From NCBI GenBank assembly GCA_015832175.1, contig WJXW01000010.1, forward strand, positions 620,001-684,000: a stretch of 64,000 nucleotides of DNA, given 5' to 3'. This document shows, one piece after another, positions 1 to 11,082 of the stretch. Numbering within the stretch: the stretch's first letter is position 1; each line of letters begins with the position of its first letter. The notes under the pieces were generated by a model. It saw only the letters and a list, made by a program, of their open reading frames with translations, searched no databases and had not been told where the DNA came from. The position numbers and the translations under genes are program-made. Source of the stretch: Paraphaeosphaeria minitans (lineage: Eukaryota; Ascomycota; Dothideomycetes; Pleosporales; Didymosphaeriaceae).

Positions 1-551
1 CATCCTTGTGCTCGAGACGCGGTTTGCCTGGTATCCAGTCTTGGAAGCGCTCAGGATAAGACTTGATGTTGAGGTTGCGGCCCAGCATGTTGAGCAGGCC
101 GTTGGCGGTGTACAACTGCGTGTTCTGGTTGCTGAGCTCTTGGTGGATCGTTGAGTATGTGGTGCTGTTGAACTTGTACACGTTCGGTTGAGTAATGCTG
201 GGCCCTGGGAGGCGGACCAGGGAGCCGGTTCCGAAGGAGATGGTGGGGAGGTTTGCAGAAGCGAGTTGCAGGTGTGCTTCCATCGAGCTGATCAAATCAG
301 CCATGAACGTGGGGAGGATGGAAGACAGGGACGTACCGGTTCTGATTACTCGCACAAACGGTGCAGAACTTGAGCTTGAAGCTTGAGTCCGAGGCCACAG
401 CTGCCTGATCCTGTGCTGGGGCAGCGGTGCCACCGACGGCGACTGGGGGCTCCATGGGCGGCGGTGGAGGTGGTGGAGGCGCAGGTGCAGGTGCTGGCGC
501 TGGCGCGAGCTGCTGCTGGTGAGCACGCGCTCGCAGCCGCGGGTCCGACAT
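1..551 (-). CDS. SSU72: Ssu72 RNA polymerase II CTD phosphatase, 5' part (runs off window)
   Basis: Exons 551..337 and 287..<1, with a 49-bp intron (288..336, GTACGT donor, CAG acceptor). The protein starts [14 protein letters not shown], has an Ala/Pro-rich low-complexity stretch, then [15 protein letters not shown]. The last part contains the CX5RS phosphatase loop (CASNQNRS), which is split by the intron. Exon 2 reads on in frame as [18 protein letters not shown] and [19 protein letters not shown], matching the conserved Ssu72 core. Ssu72 dephosphorylates Ser5-P of the Pol II C-terminal repeats and works within the cleavage and polyadenylation factor in the nucleus. The poly-Pro/Ala N-terminal insert is longer than in yeast. 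The C-terminal portion lies outside the window. Identity is firm; the start is the first ATG of the exon. Confidence 0.93.
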
Positions 552-2635
552 GATGAAGGCGAAGCACTACGCGAGCGACAGTACGTGGGTGTAGGTGCGG
601 GTGCGGATGTGGGTCGTGCCTGCCTCGACGCGCGGGACTGCAAATTCTTCACACGGTCAGTGAAAGCTCGCCCAGATGGAATTTATTCATTATCAAGCAT
701 CAAGGGCGATATCAGAATTTTCAGTGTATATTAATAAAAAGTCCTCATGGACAATAGGACAGCTCCAATAAAGGTGTTCATCATTTCGCGTCACGGGTGG
801 GCAGGGCAGCAGCAGCAGCAGTAGCAGCAATGGCGGAGAGTAACTTACAATGAGACGCCGCGTCAAAGCGTGACGCAGCCCCGGCCGCGTATCAAGAAGC
901 GCGATGACGAGGCTGAATGAACCCCGGGGATATGGTTGTTGGTGTTGGAGAATGAAGGCGGACGTGAGAAAGGAAGAGAAGTGTGTGAGGTTGAGCTAGG
1001 GCGAATTGTCTGCAGGCTTGGCACGCTAGACGCCGTCGGTCCGACATGGCCTCCCGTGCGGGGTCTCGGGATCACGCATCGCAGCTGGACTGCTCACGAA
1101 CTTGGAAGGGCATGTGTTTTCCCTAGACAGTCATTCCTGTATCTATATCCAGCAGAGGTCGAAGTGCATACACGTTATTTCCCATGCAATTTCCCTAGAA
1201 TGCAATTTCCAGACATGTAATTTCCTGCTGCAGAGAGCCGTCCCGTCCACGCTCGGCTGAAGTTGCAACAAAAAGGATAAACGACCCTGGGCGACGGACG
1301 GAAACAGGACATACGAGGCATTACATTGCGCACACGTCTGGTTGTCAGATGTCAGCCAGCACTACGCGGTCGCCCACAGCGGAGACGTCGCATCAGCAGC
1401 GGGCGTGATGGCGGCTGTGGTGTTGTTGGCGTTAGGCGTTAGGCGTTAGGCGTTTCATGTTGTCGTGCTCCGTGCGAGCAAGGACTTCGGCATTACTTGC
1501 AGATACCTTCAGGGTTACAACGGTGCGGCTGGTCACGCTAGAGCAAACGAAGCAAGGTCGCGCTCGTGACTGAGCATGAGACGCCGACGCCGACGCCGCA
1601 GCGCTCTGGCCATGACTGCGTACGCCTGCAGACCCCAGAGGACAGATGGGTGGACCGGTAACCAGTTCATGTCCGGCATCGACTATCTAACCCAGGTATT
1701 GTTTGTCCAGACTCCAGCTGCGCGCCTGCTGCCTGCCCGTCTCCACCTGAAACCATCTGGTGGCGTTGGACCTAGGCTTGGAGCCAAAATAGAAGCTCAA
1801 GCCATCTTCGACGAACTACGCCCGCCTGCCCGCCCGCTCCTCAGCACCAGCACGCCTCGAGCCCATCTGCCCGCTCGCGCACGACAACCCACGCCCCGGC
1901 CGCCCGCGCACAACCACCTCGACCAGGCCGCCCTCGCACCACAAGCAGCCCTCGACCAGGTCGACCAGGTCGCCTTGCTGCTCTGCGCTGCTGCCAACAA
2001 GCCGCGCCGCCATCCTGTGCGCCTTCACTGGGTAAGTCTTAGCGCCTGGTCCCCGCAACAGCGCTTCCCCAGCCGCTGCTGCTACTGTTGCTGCTGCTGC
2101 TGCTGGCTGTGCGAATATTGCGAACCACTCGTCCCGTCGCTCTTTCCAGAACCTCGCAAGCGCTCCTTCCCGACCCATTGGCTGCCGCCTGCTCCAAACA
2201 ACCACCCGCACAACCACCGAACCACCCATCGCCAGCCCCAGCGCTCTCGCAAGTCGCTGCCCGCTCTTTTGCAGGTCAGCCTACCCGAACCGCTGCCAGC
2301 GCTTTCGCAAGTCAGCCTGCCCGAACCGCTGCCTGAGCACTACGCCGGCCGAAAGCTGCCTGGCTGCGCGCACATGCCACTGCCGGTGCTGCTACCTGTG
2401 CCCTGACGCTGGACTGCGCTTCCAATCGCCATTGCCGCACCCGCGCGAGTGACGGCACTCATAAATACGCACCATCGACCTGTTCCCCGCTGATCGTCGA
2501 AGAAGCCTCCGGTCTAGACGTACACCACCTCGCATGACCGACACGTGCATCGAGAACCCCGCCGACGCGCGACGCTTCGCTGGCATCACCGCAGGCGTCG
2601 CCGTCCGAGGCCGCCCCAACCAAAGACATTCAGCC
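552..2635. other. Intergenic/5' leader region, no recognised gene
   Basis: About 2 kb between divergent SSU72 and the SH3-protein gene. It holds a short tandem GGCGTTA-type repeat (about 1427-1454) and a CTG-rich triplet tract (about 2070-2107). A C-rich stretch at 1800-2400 contains a long open frame but its translation is Pro/Ala/Arg-rich low complexity without any domain, so I treat it as leader DNA of the downstream gene. Confidence 0.5.
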
Positions 2636-4054
2636 ATGGCTGCTGATGTACTCTCGCCCCGGAGCGAGCCAGGCTCCCTAACCTCACCCAACGCGAACCG
2701 CACCTCTCTCCCTCCGCTCGTCACGTCCCCGCCGTCAAAAGCGAAGCTTGAGCGGGCAAGCTCGTATGCCAGCAAGCGCCTCTCCACCTTCTCCAATGCC
2801 TCGGCTTCTCAGTCCGTGCACACGCGGTCACGACCACAATCCACAGCATTCCCCATCTTCCACTCGAGTCTCCCCTACAGCCTCGTGAGGGACTTCGCAT
2901 ATGGGCCGCTGCATCCTCTCTTCTACGGACCGCTCCCAGAATACCCCTCCGACATCTCCACACCTGCTAGCGAAGTGAGCCGGAGGCTTTCAGATCCGCC
3001 GGCCGTTGCCTGGCATGACGACCATGGATGGTCTGCTGGCACTGGATCGTGGGACACGGGAGACGGAGAGCAGCTGCCAATGACTGCGTATGAGGGAGGC
3101 CCACCCTACGAAGAGGACGAAGAGATCTCCAGCCCCGTAGTCACCAGCCACACGCGACACAAGAAGCACAAGTCCAACATTGTCAATTTCGACCAGACCC
3201 GCGGTCGGAGAGGCTTCCCAGGAGAGCGGGGTTCCTATGCGGGCGCGAATGGCGACGGAAATCATGTCTACTATGTCAACGACATCCAGGACACCACCGC
3301 ACCGGGTGGAGAGTACATAACATACCCACCAGAGCAATCCTCGTCGCTGGAAGTCCCGACGGGCGCATCGCGGCGCGACTCCCATTTCGCGACAACCCTG
3401 CCGCAGCGCGCTTACACCGATGATGAGGGCCCACCGTACGACTCTGACGAAGACATGTCCGAGAACGAGAACTTTTTCAATGACGACAGCCGTTTCTCGC
3501 GAGACTACCAATTCACGATTGTCTCGCCCGATGAGGAGATGCACGGGAAAGCTGTGGCTCTATTTGATTTTGAGCGTGAAAACGACAATGAGCTGCCGCT
3601 TGTCGAGGGACAGATCATACTGGTCTCATATCGACACGGCCAGGGATGGCTCGTGGCACAGGACCCAAAGACTGGCGAGAGCGGCTTAGTGCCAGAGGAA
3701 TACGTCCGACTGCTTCGCGATATCGAAGGAGGTTGGAATGGACTCATGAATGGAACTACGTTACAACAGGAGTCGGCCAGCCTGGAAGGGCTGCTGTCTC
3801 CAGTATCAGCGGGCCCCGAGGCCAAGACTCCCGCACAAGCAGAACATGTGGCGTACACGCCCGTCATCTCAACGTTCTCGACCAGCACCAAGGACCTCGA
3901 GCCGTATCCCAAAGAGATGTTTGGTACACCCGCAGCGGCTCATGGAACTTTCCCGAAAATCAAGGACGGCCAGAAGACCGAGGGTCCAATGGAGGGTGTA
4001 GAAGCAAGTCCTGGGCCCGGCAGCCGTCCGCAGAGCCAGGGGACGAAGCCTTGA
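2636..4054 (+). CDS. Nbp2/Skb5-like SH3 domain protein
   Basis: Single exon, 472 aa from ATG 2636, chosen because it lies in a strong context (CAGCCATGGCTG); an ATG 102 bp upstream is in frame but adds nonconserved sequence. Residues 1-300 are Ser/Pro-rich and probably disordered, with acidic clusters. An SH3 domain lies at about 304-361 (GKAVALFDFERENDNELPL, then GQGWLVAQDP and GLVPEEYVRLL), carrying the ALxDF motif, the conserved Trp and the Pro-x-x-Tyr end. This SH3 is most like yeast Nbp2 and fission-yeast Skb5, adaptors that bring a PP2C phosphatase to the HOG kinase module and bind PAK kinases. The tail of about 110 aa is again disordered. Function is by family resemblance of the SH3 only; the N-terminal region is not recognised. 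Confidence 0.8.
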   Translation: MAADVLSPRSEPGSLTSPNANRTSLPPLVTSPPSKAKLERASSYASKRLSTFSNASASQSVHTRSRPQSTAFPIFHSSLPYSLVRDFAYGPLHPLFYGPLPEYPSDISTPASEVSRRLSDPPAVAWHDDHGWSAGTGSWDTGDGEQLPMTAYEGGPPYEEDEEISSPVVTSHTRHKKHKSNIVNFDQTRGRRGFPGERGSYAGANGDGNHVYYVNDIQDTTAPGGEYITYPPEQSSSLEVPTGASRRDSHFATTLPQRAYTDDEGPPYDSDEDMSENENFFNDDSRFSRDYQFTIVSPDEEMHGKAVALFDFERENDNELPLVEGQIILVSYRHGQGWLVAQDPKTGESGLVPEEYVRLLRDIEGGWNGLMNGTTLQQESASLEGLLSPVSAGPEAKTPAQAEHVAYTPVISTFSTSTKDLEPYPKEMFGTPAAAHGTFPKIKDGQKTEGPMEGVEASPGPGSRPQSQGTKP

Positions 4055-7000
4055 AACACTCCCGCCATTTTTGGAAAGACTTTAGACGATTTTCAGCGGA
4101 TATGACTCCCCCGTTCTGTGGAAGACTGAACGCCTCACGACTTGCAAATCAGCCTCGGCTGGTTACTGACACATTTCACGACATTCGCTTCTTTACCATG
4201 TCTTAACTCAAACTTTAGCATTGCATTAACTGGCTCGGCTTGGGCGTCACTCGCTCACCAGTAACAAAGGTCTCTGAATTGGGGCGAATTTTACGGGTCA
4301 AGCCGTTCTCGAGACATGCGCCTACCGCGAGAAGATTGTTGGCTTTGGCTTTCCCTTTGGCTTTGGCTGTCGTTACGTAGGGAAACTCCTCGACACAACG
4401 GATCTACTTCGGGGAAGATAATAGCACAGGAACAGCGCAGCGAGCACCTCGGACTGTAGTTGTACGCTTCCGCCCTTGTCATGTTGACGGGAAAACATGT
4501 GGGCAGGATTTAGGGCTTTGCTTGGGCGAAAATGGAATTGGATACGGGGCATCGGGTAGGAGTCGGATACCAGGGCTTGGGCTTGGGCTCTCGGGGTACA
4601 TGATGCATCCTCCATAAGACTGGGGATCGGAATGGCTACTCATACGTGCGAGATGGATGAATGGGAGGGTTTATGGTACGAAGAGAAGAATATTGAAAGT
4701 TTACGAGTTTGCTCTGACATTTGGAGTTGCTGCTGTGATGTGAAGCGAGACGACCGTCGACGGTGTTGAGGGGCGCTGGGTGCGCTCTGCAATGTTTGAA
4801 GGCCGTTGGCGTGCTTCTCGGCAGGCGGTTCCGGATGTGCATTTGGACGGTCGTTTCGGTCCATGTTGAGCCAGGGTAGGGTACGGTAGGTCAGGTGAAT
4901 GCAAGTCACGTGCTGAAAAGGTGCGCGTTGATAGGCTGGTGTAGCTTCGGACGGCACTGGCTAAGTAGTGTAACACGCGTAGCTTTCGCGGTGCTTCTTT
5001 GTGCGCCTGTCCGGCTTACCGGCATGGGGGGGAGGCTTGTGGGAGGTGTAGCCGTTTATGTGGGAGGACGCGTCGGCTGTCTAGGACGGGTATTCACGAC
5101 GTGCACGTGCGCGTGGGTGATGAGGTGAGCTGGCTGGATATTGATGGGCACCGACAAAGATGTCTGGCTGGGCATGGAGAAGGGTAATACAAGCCCCGTC
5201 TTCGAGGTTTAGGTAGTCGAGACTGCTCGGCTAGCGACTCAAACCCGCCGTTCGTACGCGAGCTATGTGGGCGGTTGCGGGTGTCGAAGGTCGTCGAATC
5301 GACCGTGATGGGAACGAGGGCGAGTGTGGAGGGATTCAAAAGTTACTTTGGATGAAGACATGTGGGATACTTGGGTTCTCTGGGACTTGCAGGACGTCTT
5401 TGCGCGGGTGGGGTGCAGAAGCGCTGTACTTGCCGCGCCGTGGGGGGTGGAGACGGTGCTCGATCTCGCGTGAATTCGGGTACCTATGTAATCTTGCGTC
5501 GTCTCAGTTTTCACGGTAAGCGGGGACGAACATGACCAACGAACGAAAGAACGGGGGTGGATGGCAGGTGGCAGGTGCCTGAAAACTCCGACTGTATGCC
5601 AAAGCATGGGGGGAGGACGGTGTGTAGTCTGGAGAATCGAAACGGACAACGCGAGTGGTCTGCAGGAGGGACTTGGCTGCCTAAAACAGAATCTCGCATC
5701 GTTGAGGATTCGTATCTGATGGACACTGTTTTCCTTTTTTTGGGAGAAGAGGGAGCGGCGTCGAAAGGTCTACAACTTGCATGACTCTTGCATCTACAAA
5801 ACTGTCAGTGTATGACGTGTGGAAGGATGTATGGTCCGTCGAACAGAGTGATACATGTCGCTATGTGCGAATCTATAGTTTCGAGTCCACAGTCGGTCAT
5901 GCTTGTGGCACGTCCCATTCTTTGCCTAACGACACAGCGTCTGGTTCCAGCCGGGAACGTACATTAACATCTGTCTGTGACACATTGAACGAGATTATAT
6001 ATAGCTCGCCTATGATGCGATCCAATCTTCTAACCCACTGTTTCCCTGCTGTGCTGCTGTGCTGCTTGGCACTAAAATTACACATAAGATTCCAATCTGC
6101 GATTAGGACGTGGGGATTATTCAGGTGATCAAATCCTCACGAAACCGAGGTGTATAAAACGTCTCGTATTTGATATTATTATTTGCCATATCGACTAGCA
6201 ACGCCACTGCGAGTTCCAGTAGCATAATCGCAACGAAAAAAAAGGGTGTATTGAAAAGTGTCCGAACCGCATCCTCATGGAGGGCAATGCTCTTGTGTAT
6301 ATAAGCTGATGACGAGCGACTATCTTTCTAGATATGAGCATCAAGTCGCTCATGTGGTGAGGCTGAAAGTATCAGGATGTTGGTATTATGTGTTATTGGC
6401 TCAGAACTAGGTCGTTGTTCATGAAGTGTGAAATCAAAGTTCAACTTCGGCTGTTATTGCTGACAGGTACCGTACAGGTGGGCAGTTGGACAGTTGGGCA
6501 CGCGTGTATAGGACAACAGCTCGCGAGACGCGACTTGAATAGGTTAATGACTGCGAAAGTCCGCTTCTTTGCAAATATCAAACAGACTAAGCTTCACGCT
6601 TTTGCAGAAATGAATTTCATTCATCTAGCTGAAGTTAAACTGGTGAAAAAAAATTTACTGTGGCACTGAGACCACTGTGATAAATGCAGGCGAAATGCTT
6701 GTATCAATAAGAGTTTGGCAACGACGGGCTCTAGAGCGCGGCTGGCGCTCGAACTCACATGTAAAATAACTTCCATGGTACGATGTATCCAAGATTAAAA
6801 TTTTAGAACTTTTTTCTCGCTAGACGAACTATACTATAGCGGGACATGTTAAATCATTGGTCGTGATGGTGATCATGCAGGCTCGTTCCAATTCCACCAG
6901 GTGTTGTCAGTACCGAGCCCTCCACATCCACCTTCCTCATTCTGTGTATGCGCCCGGTACTCGTCACATATCACTGCAAAGTCAATCATGGGGGAAACTG

Positions 7001-8667
7001 CCGAAAATATTGGATGTTAAACAGTTGCCCATCTGGAAATGGATTGTAGATCTACCTGAGAACAAGGTGATACCCATCATTAATGAGGATTTCAGTGCTG
7101 AGAACTTGTTCATTTCATTCGTCTTAGCGATGAGTGGATTGTCGTCCCTACACCCGCAGAACTCTCGTGTTAGTTTTCAAGGCGATCAAGCGTAATTTTG
7201 TCACTGGAAGAATTTGATACAGTGAGTGAGTGCACAACGATCGACACACTATAGTCGCCGACACTCTCTTCACGGCGATGAGCAAAGTGGCCAGTTGAGG
7301 TTAACCTCGGTAGGTGGTCTAGAACTCGAGTCCACGCGTTAATGCACGATAGCCTTGATCAGGGGTCTTGCAGCCTGTCACACATGACAATGAGCCACAC
7401 GAAAACATAATGTGTCGATTAGCGCATTCCCCAAAGACCTCTATTTAGTTGAATGAATGGAATCAATGGCTCCGGGTTCTTCGTAGAGCTCAACTCTTTA
7501 CGTTTATATGTGGGACTTGTGCAAGTCCAAAAGTCGCCGCATTCTCACTTTACATAGTTTTGTAGATCTAAACGTTTTTACCTGCAGAAGATAGATGTAG
7601 ATAGCAGACGTCTAGACCCCGCCTTCTGCATATGCCTTGCAGGTTCTCGTACAGAGTTTCAATGACGTTGGCAAGGGGTACACACCCGGTTAAAACCCGT
7701 CTTGCAGAGTGAAGTTAAACGATAGATAGTAGCGGTAACCATGCTATTGCAGCTAATGTGCCTTATATCTCAGGGGCACACTGGTCTACGCAAAGGACGA
7801 AAGACAGATACCTGCTTCGCCTACAAAGACCCTTGGAGCCCCTAGATCGGGACGCATGTGAGCACCCAAAGCAGAGTCCTCGAATACAGATGCTGAGGTC
7901 TTTGTATGATTTCAATACTGAGTTGTCGCAGTGGCGGGAAGTTGGTAGGCCTGATCATGAAGATTTCAACATGTCGTGTAGCTCAAGCTTCCTCAAGCCG
8001 CAAGGGTCGTTGCTGAACGATGTGGACATGTGTCAGCCAAGAATCTGAATTTAAACTTGAACGCACGCAAGTGAGTGACGAAGTATCTTATTTCTGCGGA
8101 ATGTAGCGCGTGTTGCTGGCACAACTCGAGGCTTACGACGCCTCTGCTCTGATTGGCTACGCGGGTGCTACCCCGGCGTGAAAGTCTGGGCATACACGGA
8201 CTCAACATGGCCCTAAAGGAAGGTAGCCGATTGGAGACTCCAATCACGTCGTTCCTAAATTGCTGACGCCATGTCGTGAAACCTCGGTTGCCAGGTACAA
8301 GGTGTTCAACGGGGCCAAGGGGTGTTCTTCATCGTTTGGCCGCATCGGAGGATGATGGTCCAGGAATCGGAGCATACCCAGGCAGGAAGGACTATTCGTG
8401 CAATCTATGTTGCCGCATAAAAACCAGGAATATTCGCCATGCTGTTAATCTCGAAGATGGAAATCACCATGAACAACAGCTTGGCACGGCGGGCGCCGCT
8501 GATGTTGGTTCATACGTTGCGACGACGAGTATGCGAAGACCCCTACAGCTGGAACTGCAAAATGGAACCGAGGAGGCATAAATTGACGACGTTCTTACGC
8601 AGACACATCAGTTGCTCAAGTCGACCAGATTTCAACGCAGTCTTTGATCCCTCCTCACAAAACCAAT
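4055..8667. other. Gene-poor 4.6-kb intergenic region
   Basis: Only short frames on both strands; none has a recognised domain. From 5.8 to 8.3 kb base composition is more AT-rich than in the flanking genes. I see no tRNA or rRNA. A weak coding candidate on the minus strand (4479-4864) is listed separately. Confidence 0.5.
4479..4864 (-). CDS. Possible small spliced protein, unrecognised
   Basis: The ATG at 4864 opens a hydrophilic frame (MDRNDRPNAHPEPPAEKHAN, then GLQTLQSAPSAPQHRRRSSR). A GTCAGA donor at about 4725 and an acceptor just before AGCCATTCC would join it to a second Pro/Ser-rich frame (SYGGCIMYPESPSPSPG) ending at 4479, giving about 100 aa. The Arg/Ser cluster looks like a phosphorylatable segment of a real protein, but I recognise no family and the intron is a guess. 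Equally possible: no gene here. Confidence 0.25.
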
Positions 8668-9839
8668 ATGCTCCAATTCAGCACTCTCCTTGTTGCAGCT
8701 CTCGCAGCTATCCCATCGCTTGCCCATCCAGGCCATGATGTTGCAACTGAGATTGCAGAGCGGGCTGAATACCGTAGCAGCAAGGAGTACCGTTCGCTGT
8801 CTCACTGTGCGGACGCTATCAAGGCTCGCGACCATATGATGGTCAAACGCCGCATCGAGCAAGTTCAACAACTGCAAGAAAAGCGCGGTCTCGAGCGCCG
8901 TAGTTTGACAGATGTTTTGAAAAAGGACCACAAGTCGACTAAGAACGTCACCCCGGACAGCTCCGCCGCTAGCATTTTTGGATCAAACAACTCGTGCATC
9001 TTGCAGCCTGAGACTACTGAGGGTCCCTACTGTCAGTTTACCCCAGTAAAAGTACACTGAAATTGGAAGGTTTACTGATAAAAAATAATAGATGTTACTG
9101 GCGAGCTAGTCCGCAAGGATATCACTGACGGTCAGAAGGGTGTTCCCTTGGCCTTCGATGTTCAGCTTATCGACACCAACACTTGCAAGCCCGTCTCCAA
9201 TGTCGCGCTCGAGGCTTGGTACTGTAACTCTACTGTAAGGAAGCACGCAAAGATGCAAGAATGCAAAAATTGACAGAGCCCTTAGGGTGTGTACGGTGGT
9301 GTCAACGCCGCCAGCAATGGCAACCCGAACGACAAGTCCAACCTTAACAACCCAATGCTTCGTGGTATCCAACTCAGTGACAGTGATGGTGTTCTGCAGT
9401 TCAGCGGCATCTTTCCCGGTCACTACACTGGCCGAGCGACGCACATTCACGGTGAGTTCTTATCTCAGTGCCATATAGAGCCCAATCCTGACTTGTATTC
9501 ACAGTCCTCGCTCACCAGAACGCCCGAACCGCAGTCAAGTCTTATGGTACTGTCCTCACCGGTGGCACCATCTCCCATGTTGGTCAGCTCTTCTTCGACC
9601 AGTCGCTCATCACCAGCGTGGAGAAGACGGCCCCATACAACACCAACAAGCAGACTCTTACTACCAATGCTAAGGACGGCATTCTTGCAGGAGAGGCTGC
9701 GACGAGCGATCCCGTGCTCAACTATGTCCTTCTTGGCAGCACTGTTTCCGATGGCATCTTCGGTTGGGCTACTGTCGGAATCAACACGAAGCTGAGCAAG
9801 ACGGTCAAAGCTGCTGCTAACTACGATCCCACTGACTGA
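8668..9839 (+). CDS. Secreted intradiol ring-cleavage dioxygenase-like protein
   Basis: Exons 8668-9031, 9092-9234, 9286-9451 and 9505-9839; three short introns, all GT-AG and all keeping the frame; 335 aa. ATG 8668 begins a signal peptide (MLQFSTLLVAALAAIPSLA). The catalytic dioxygenase fold follows TEGPYYVTGELVRKD. Predicted non-haem Fe(III) ligands fit the family: Tyr172 in WYCNSTGVYGG, Tyr216 in PGHYTGR, His222 and His224 in ATHIHVLAH. The family opens catechol-type rings between the two hydroxyls; this secreted fungal branch is thought to act on plant phenolics, though substrates are poorly known. No partner genes of the beta-ketoadipate pathway lie beside it, in line with an extracellular single-gene role. 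Confidence 0.9.
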
Positions 9840-10578
9840 ACTGATGTGGAATTCTTAGGATATTGAAGTATAGCATGGCGGGAAAGATAACGGCTGTGGG
9901 TGCGGGAAGTTTGGAAGTTGGCTGCTTGGTGCTCTCTTGTAACACCTTCTTTTCTGAGCGTATGGCTGAGTGGTTAAGAGTCTGTTCAACGGTAGTTGTG
10001 TAGGAATCCACTCGCTTGTCTTACACATCGCCACTGAAAGCACTTTTCCTCTAAGAAGCTGACACTACGGCAGTATAACAATCTGCAGTTTCTACTATAT
10101 TGCTTGGATCTATGTTCTCTCTCGTTTCAGAGAGTATCGCGTCTGCCATGAGGTTTTGTGTTAGATGATGGTGCAGAAACGTCGCGCTAGTCAAAGTACC
10201 ACCACACGGGGACGCTCTACATGATGCGTCGGGCAGCAAGCACAACGGCGACAGTGGATCTGATACAATAGTAGGGCATGAGCTGGCAAGCGAAGGCGAA
10301 AAGGCATGGACGGTATTAGTAGGGCCTCGATGGAGGAAGAACGTGGGCCGTAAGCATGGTGGAGATGATTCTTCTGGTAGAAATGCTAGCCTATATAGAT
10401 AGGCTAGCTTCATTTCTACCAAAATACATAAGAGCTCCCATTGTATATGTGGTGCTGTGCTATGTGCTATGAACGGTAGCCCTTCAATTGCAATGGCATA
10501 GATCGTCGGATACGGTCCAAGCACAGCCGATAGCGAATGACTGAACTACATCCACTCCTTCATCTCCTGTCTGGGATC
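9840..10578. other. Intergenic, with a tRNA-like A box and a long hairpin
   Basis: No supported gene. A tRNA-Ser/Leu-like A-box sequence (TGGCTGAGTGGTTAAGAG) sits at about 9963-9980 without a good B box or acceptor stem. An imperfect inverted repeat lies at 10375-10421. Confidence 0.4.
10375..10421. repeat. Imperfect inverted repeat (hairpin)
   Basis: The arm TGGTAGAAATGCTAGCCTA pairs with its reverse complement downstream, broken only by a 3-nt bulge, around a loop of a few bases. It lies about 160 bp beyond the stop of the small secreted protein gene on the minus strand. It could be a small-transposon remnant or an RNA hairpin. Confidence 0.6.
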
Positions 10579-10990
10579 TCAATTGCAGTGTCCCTCCACG
10601 CACTGAAGCCCATTACCAGTGACCGGGCAATCTTTCTGGACAATCCACTCTCGACCGACTGTTCAAACGGTATCAGTCTCTCCTCAGCTAATGCATTGGC
10701 CTCACTTACAGCGTCCGTAGCCACATACCATCTGTGCAAGACACACGTCAGTATACATATATATGAGCATGACTGCACATATTCTCCACATAAACCGCGT
10801 GCGGTTGATTACATCTCCAGGGCGTTTTCATTTATCTCTGCGAGGGGAAAACGCTTACAACTTGGCCGGCGTTGCATCTGCACGTAGGAGCCTCATTACC
10901 CGCACAGCCATTACCCGGATTGGCACAAGCAGTGGTGGTGGTCGAGAATGCAGCGATGCTAAAAAAAAGGGCCGAAATAAAGAAACGCAT
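10579..10990 (-). CDS. Small cysteine-rich secreted protein (effector-like)
   Basis: Reconstructed from three exons: 10990-10859, 10731-10710 (22 bp) and 10658-10579; introns of 127 and 51 bp with GTAAGC/GTAAGT donors and CAG acceptors. The product is 77 aa. Residues 1-21 form a signal peptide (MRFFISALFFSIAAFSTTTTA). The mature part of about 56 aa has eight cysteines (22, 29, 37, 39, 47, 62, 71, 76), in CANPGNGC, PTCRC, MVCGYGR, DCPVTGNGLQC and EGHC. Small size, export signal and an even cysteine number suggest a disulfide-stabilised apoplastic protein of the candidate-effector type; I do not recognise the family and no function is shown. A TATATAAA box lies about 85 bp upstream of the ATG. 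Each splice junction keeps one frame and adds cysteines, which supports the model. Confidence 0.75.
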
Positions 10991-11074
10991 ATTGAGTCTT
11001 TGGTGAATCACAGAAAACGAGTAGAGGATCTTTCTTCGAGTTTGATGGATGCTGAGAAACGCGGTTAAACAGCA

Positions 11075-11082
11075 TTTATATA
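11075..11082 (-). promoter_or_regulatory. TATA box of the small secreted protein gene
   Basis: TATATAAA on the minus strand, about 85 bp before the ATG at 10990, a usual position for a fungal core promoter. Confidence 0.5.

Noticed and set aside
1576..2406. 276-codon open frame on the plus strand
   Set aside because: Translation is Arg/Pro/Ala/Cys low complexity from a C-rich leader with repeats and has no domain; it ends just before the SH3-protein gene.
10051..10524. 157-codon frame on the minus strand
   Set aside because: No domain, spans the hairpin, and composition is not coding-like; the real gene on that strand ends at 10579.
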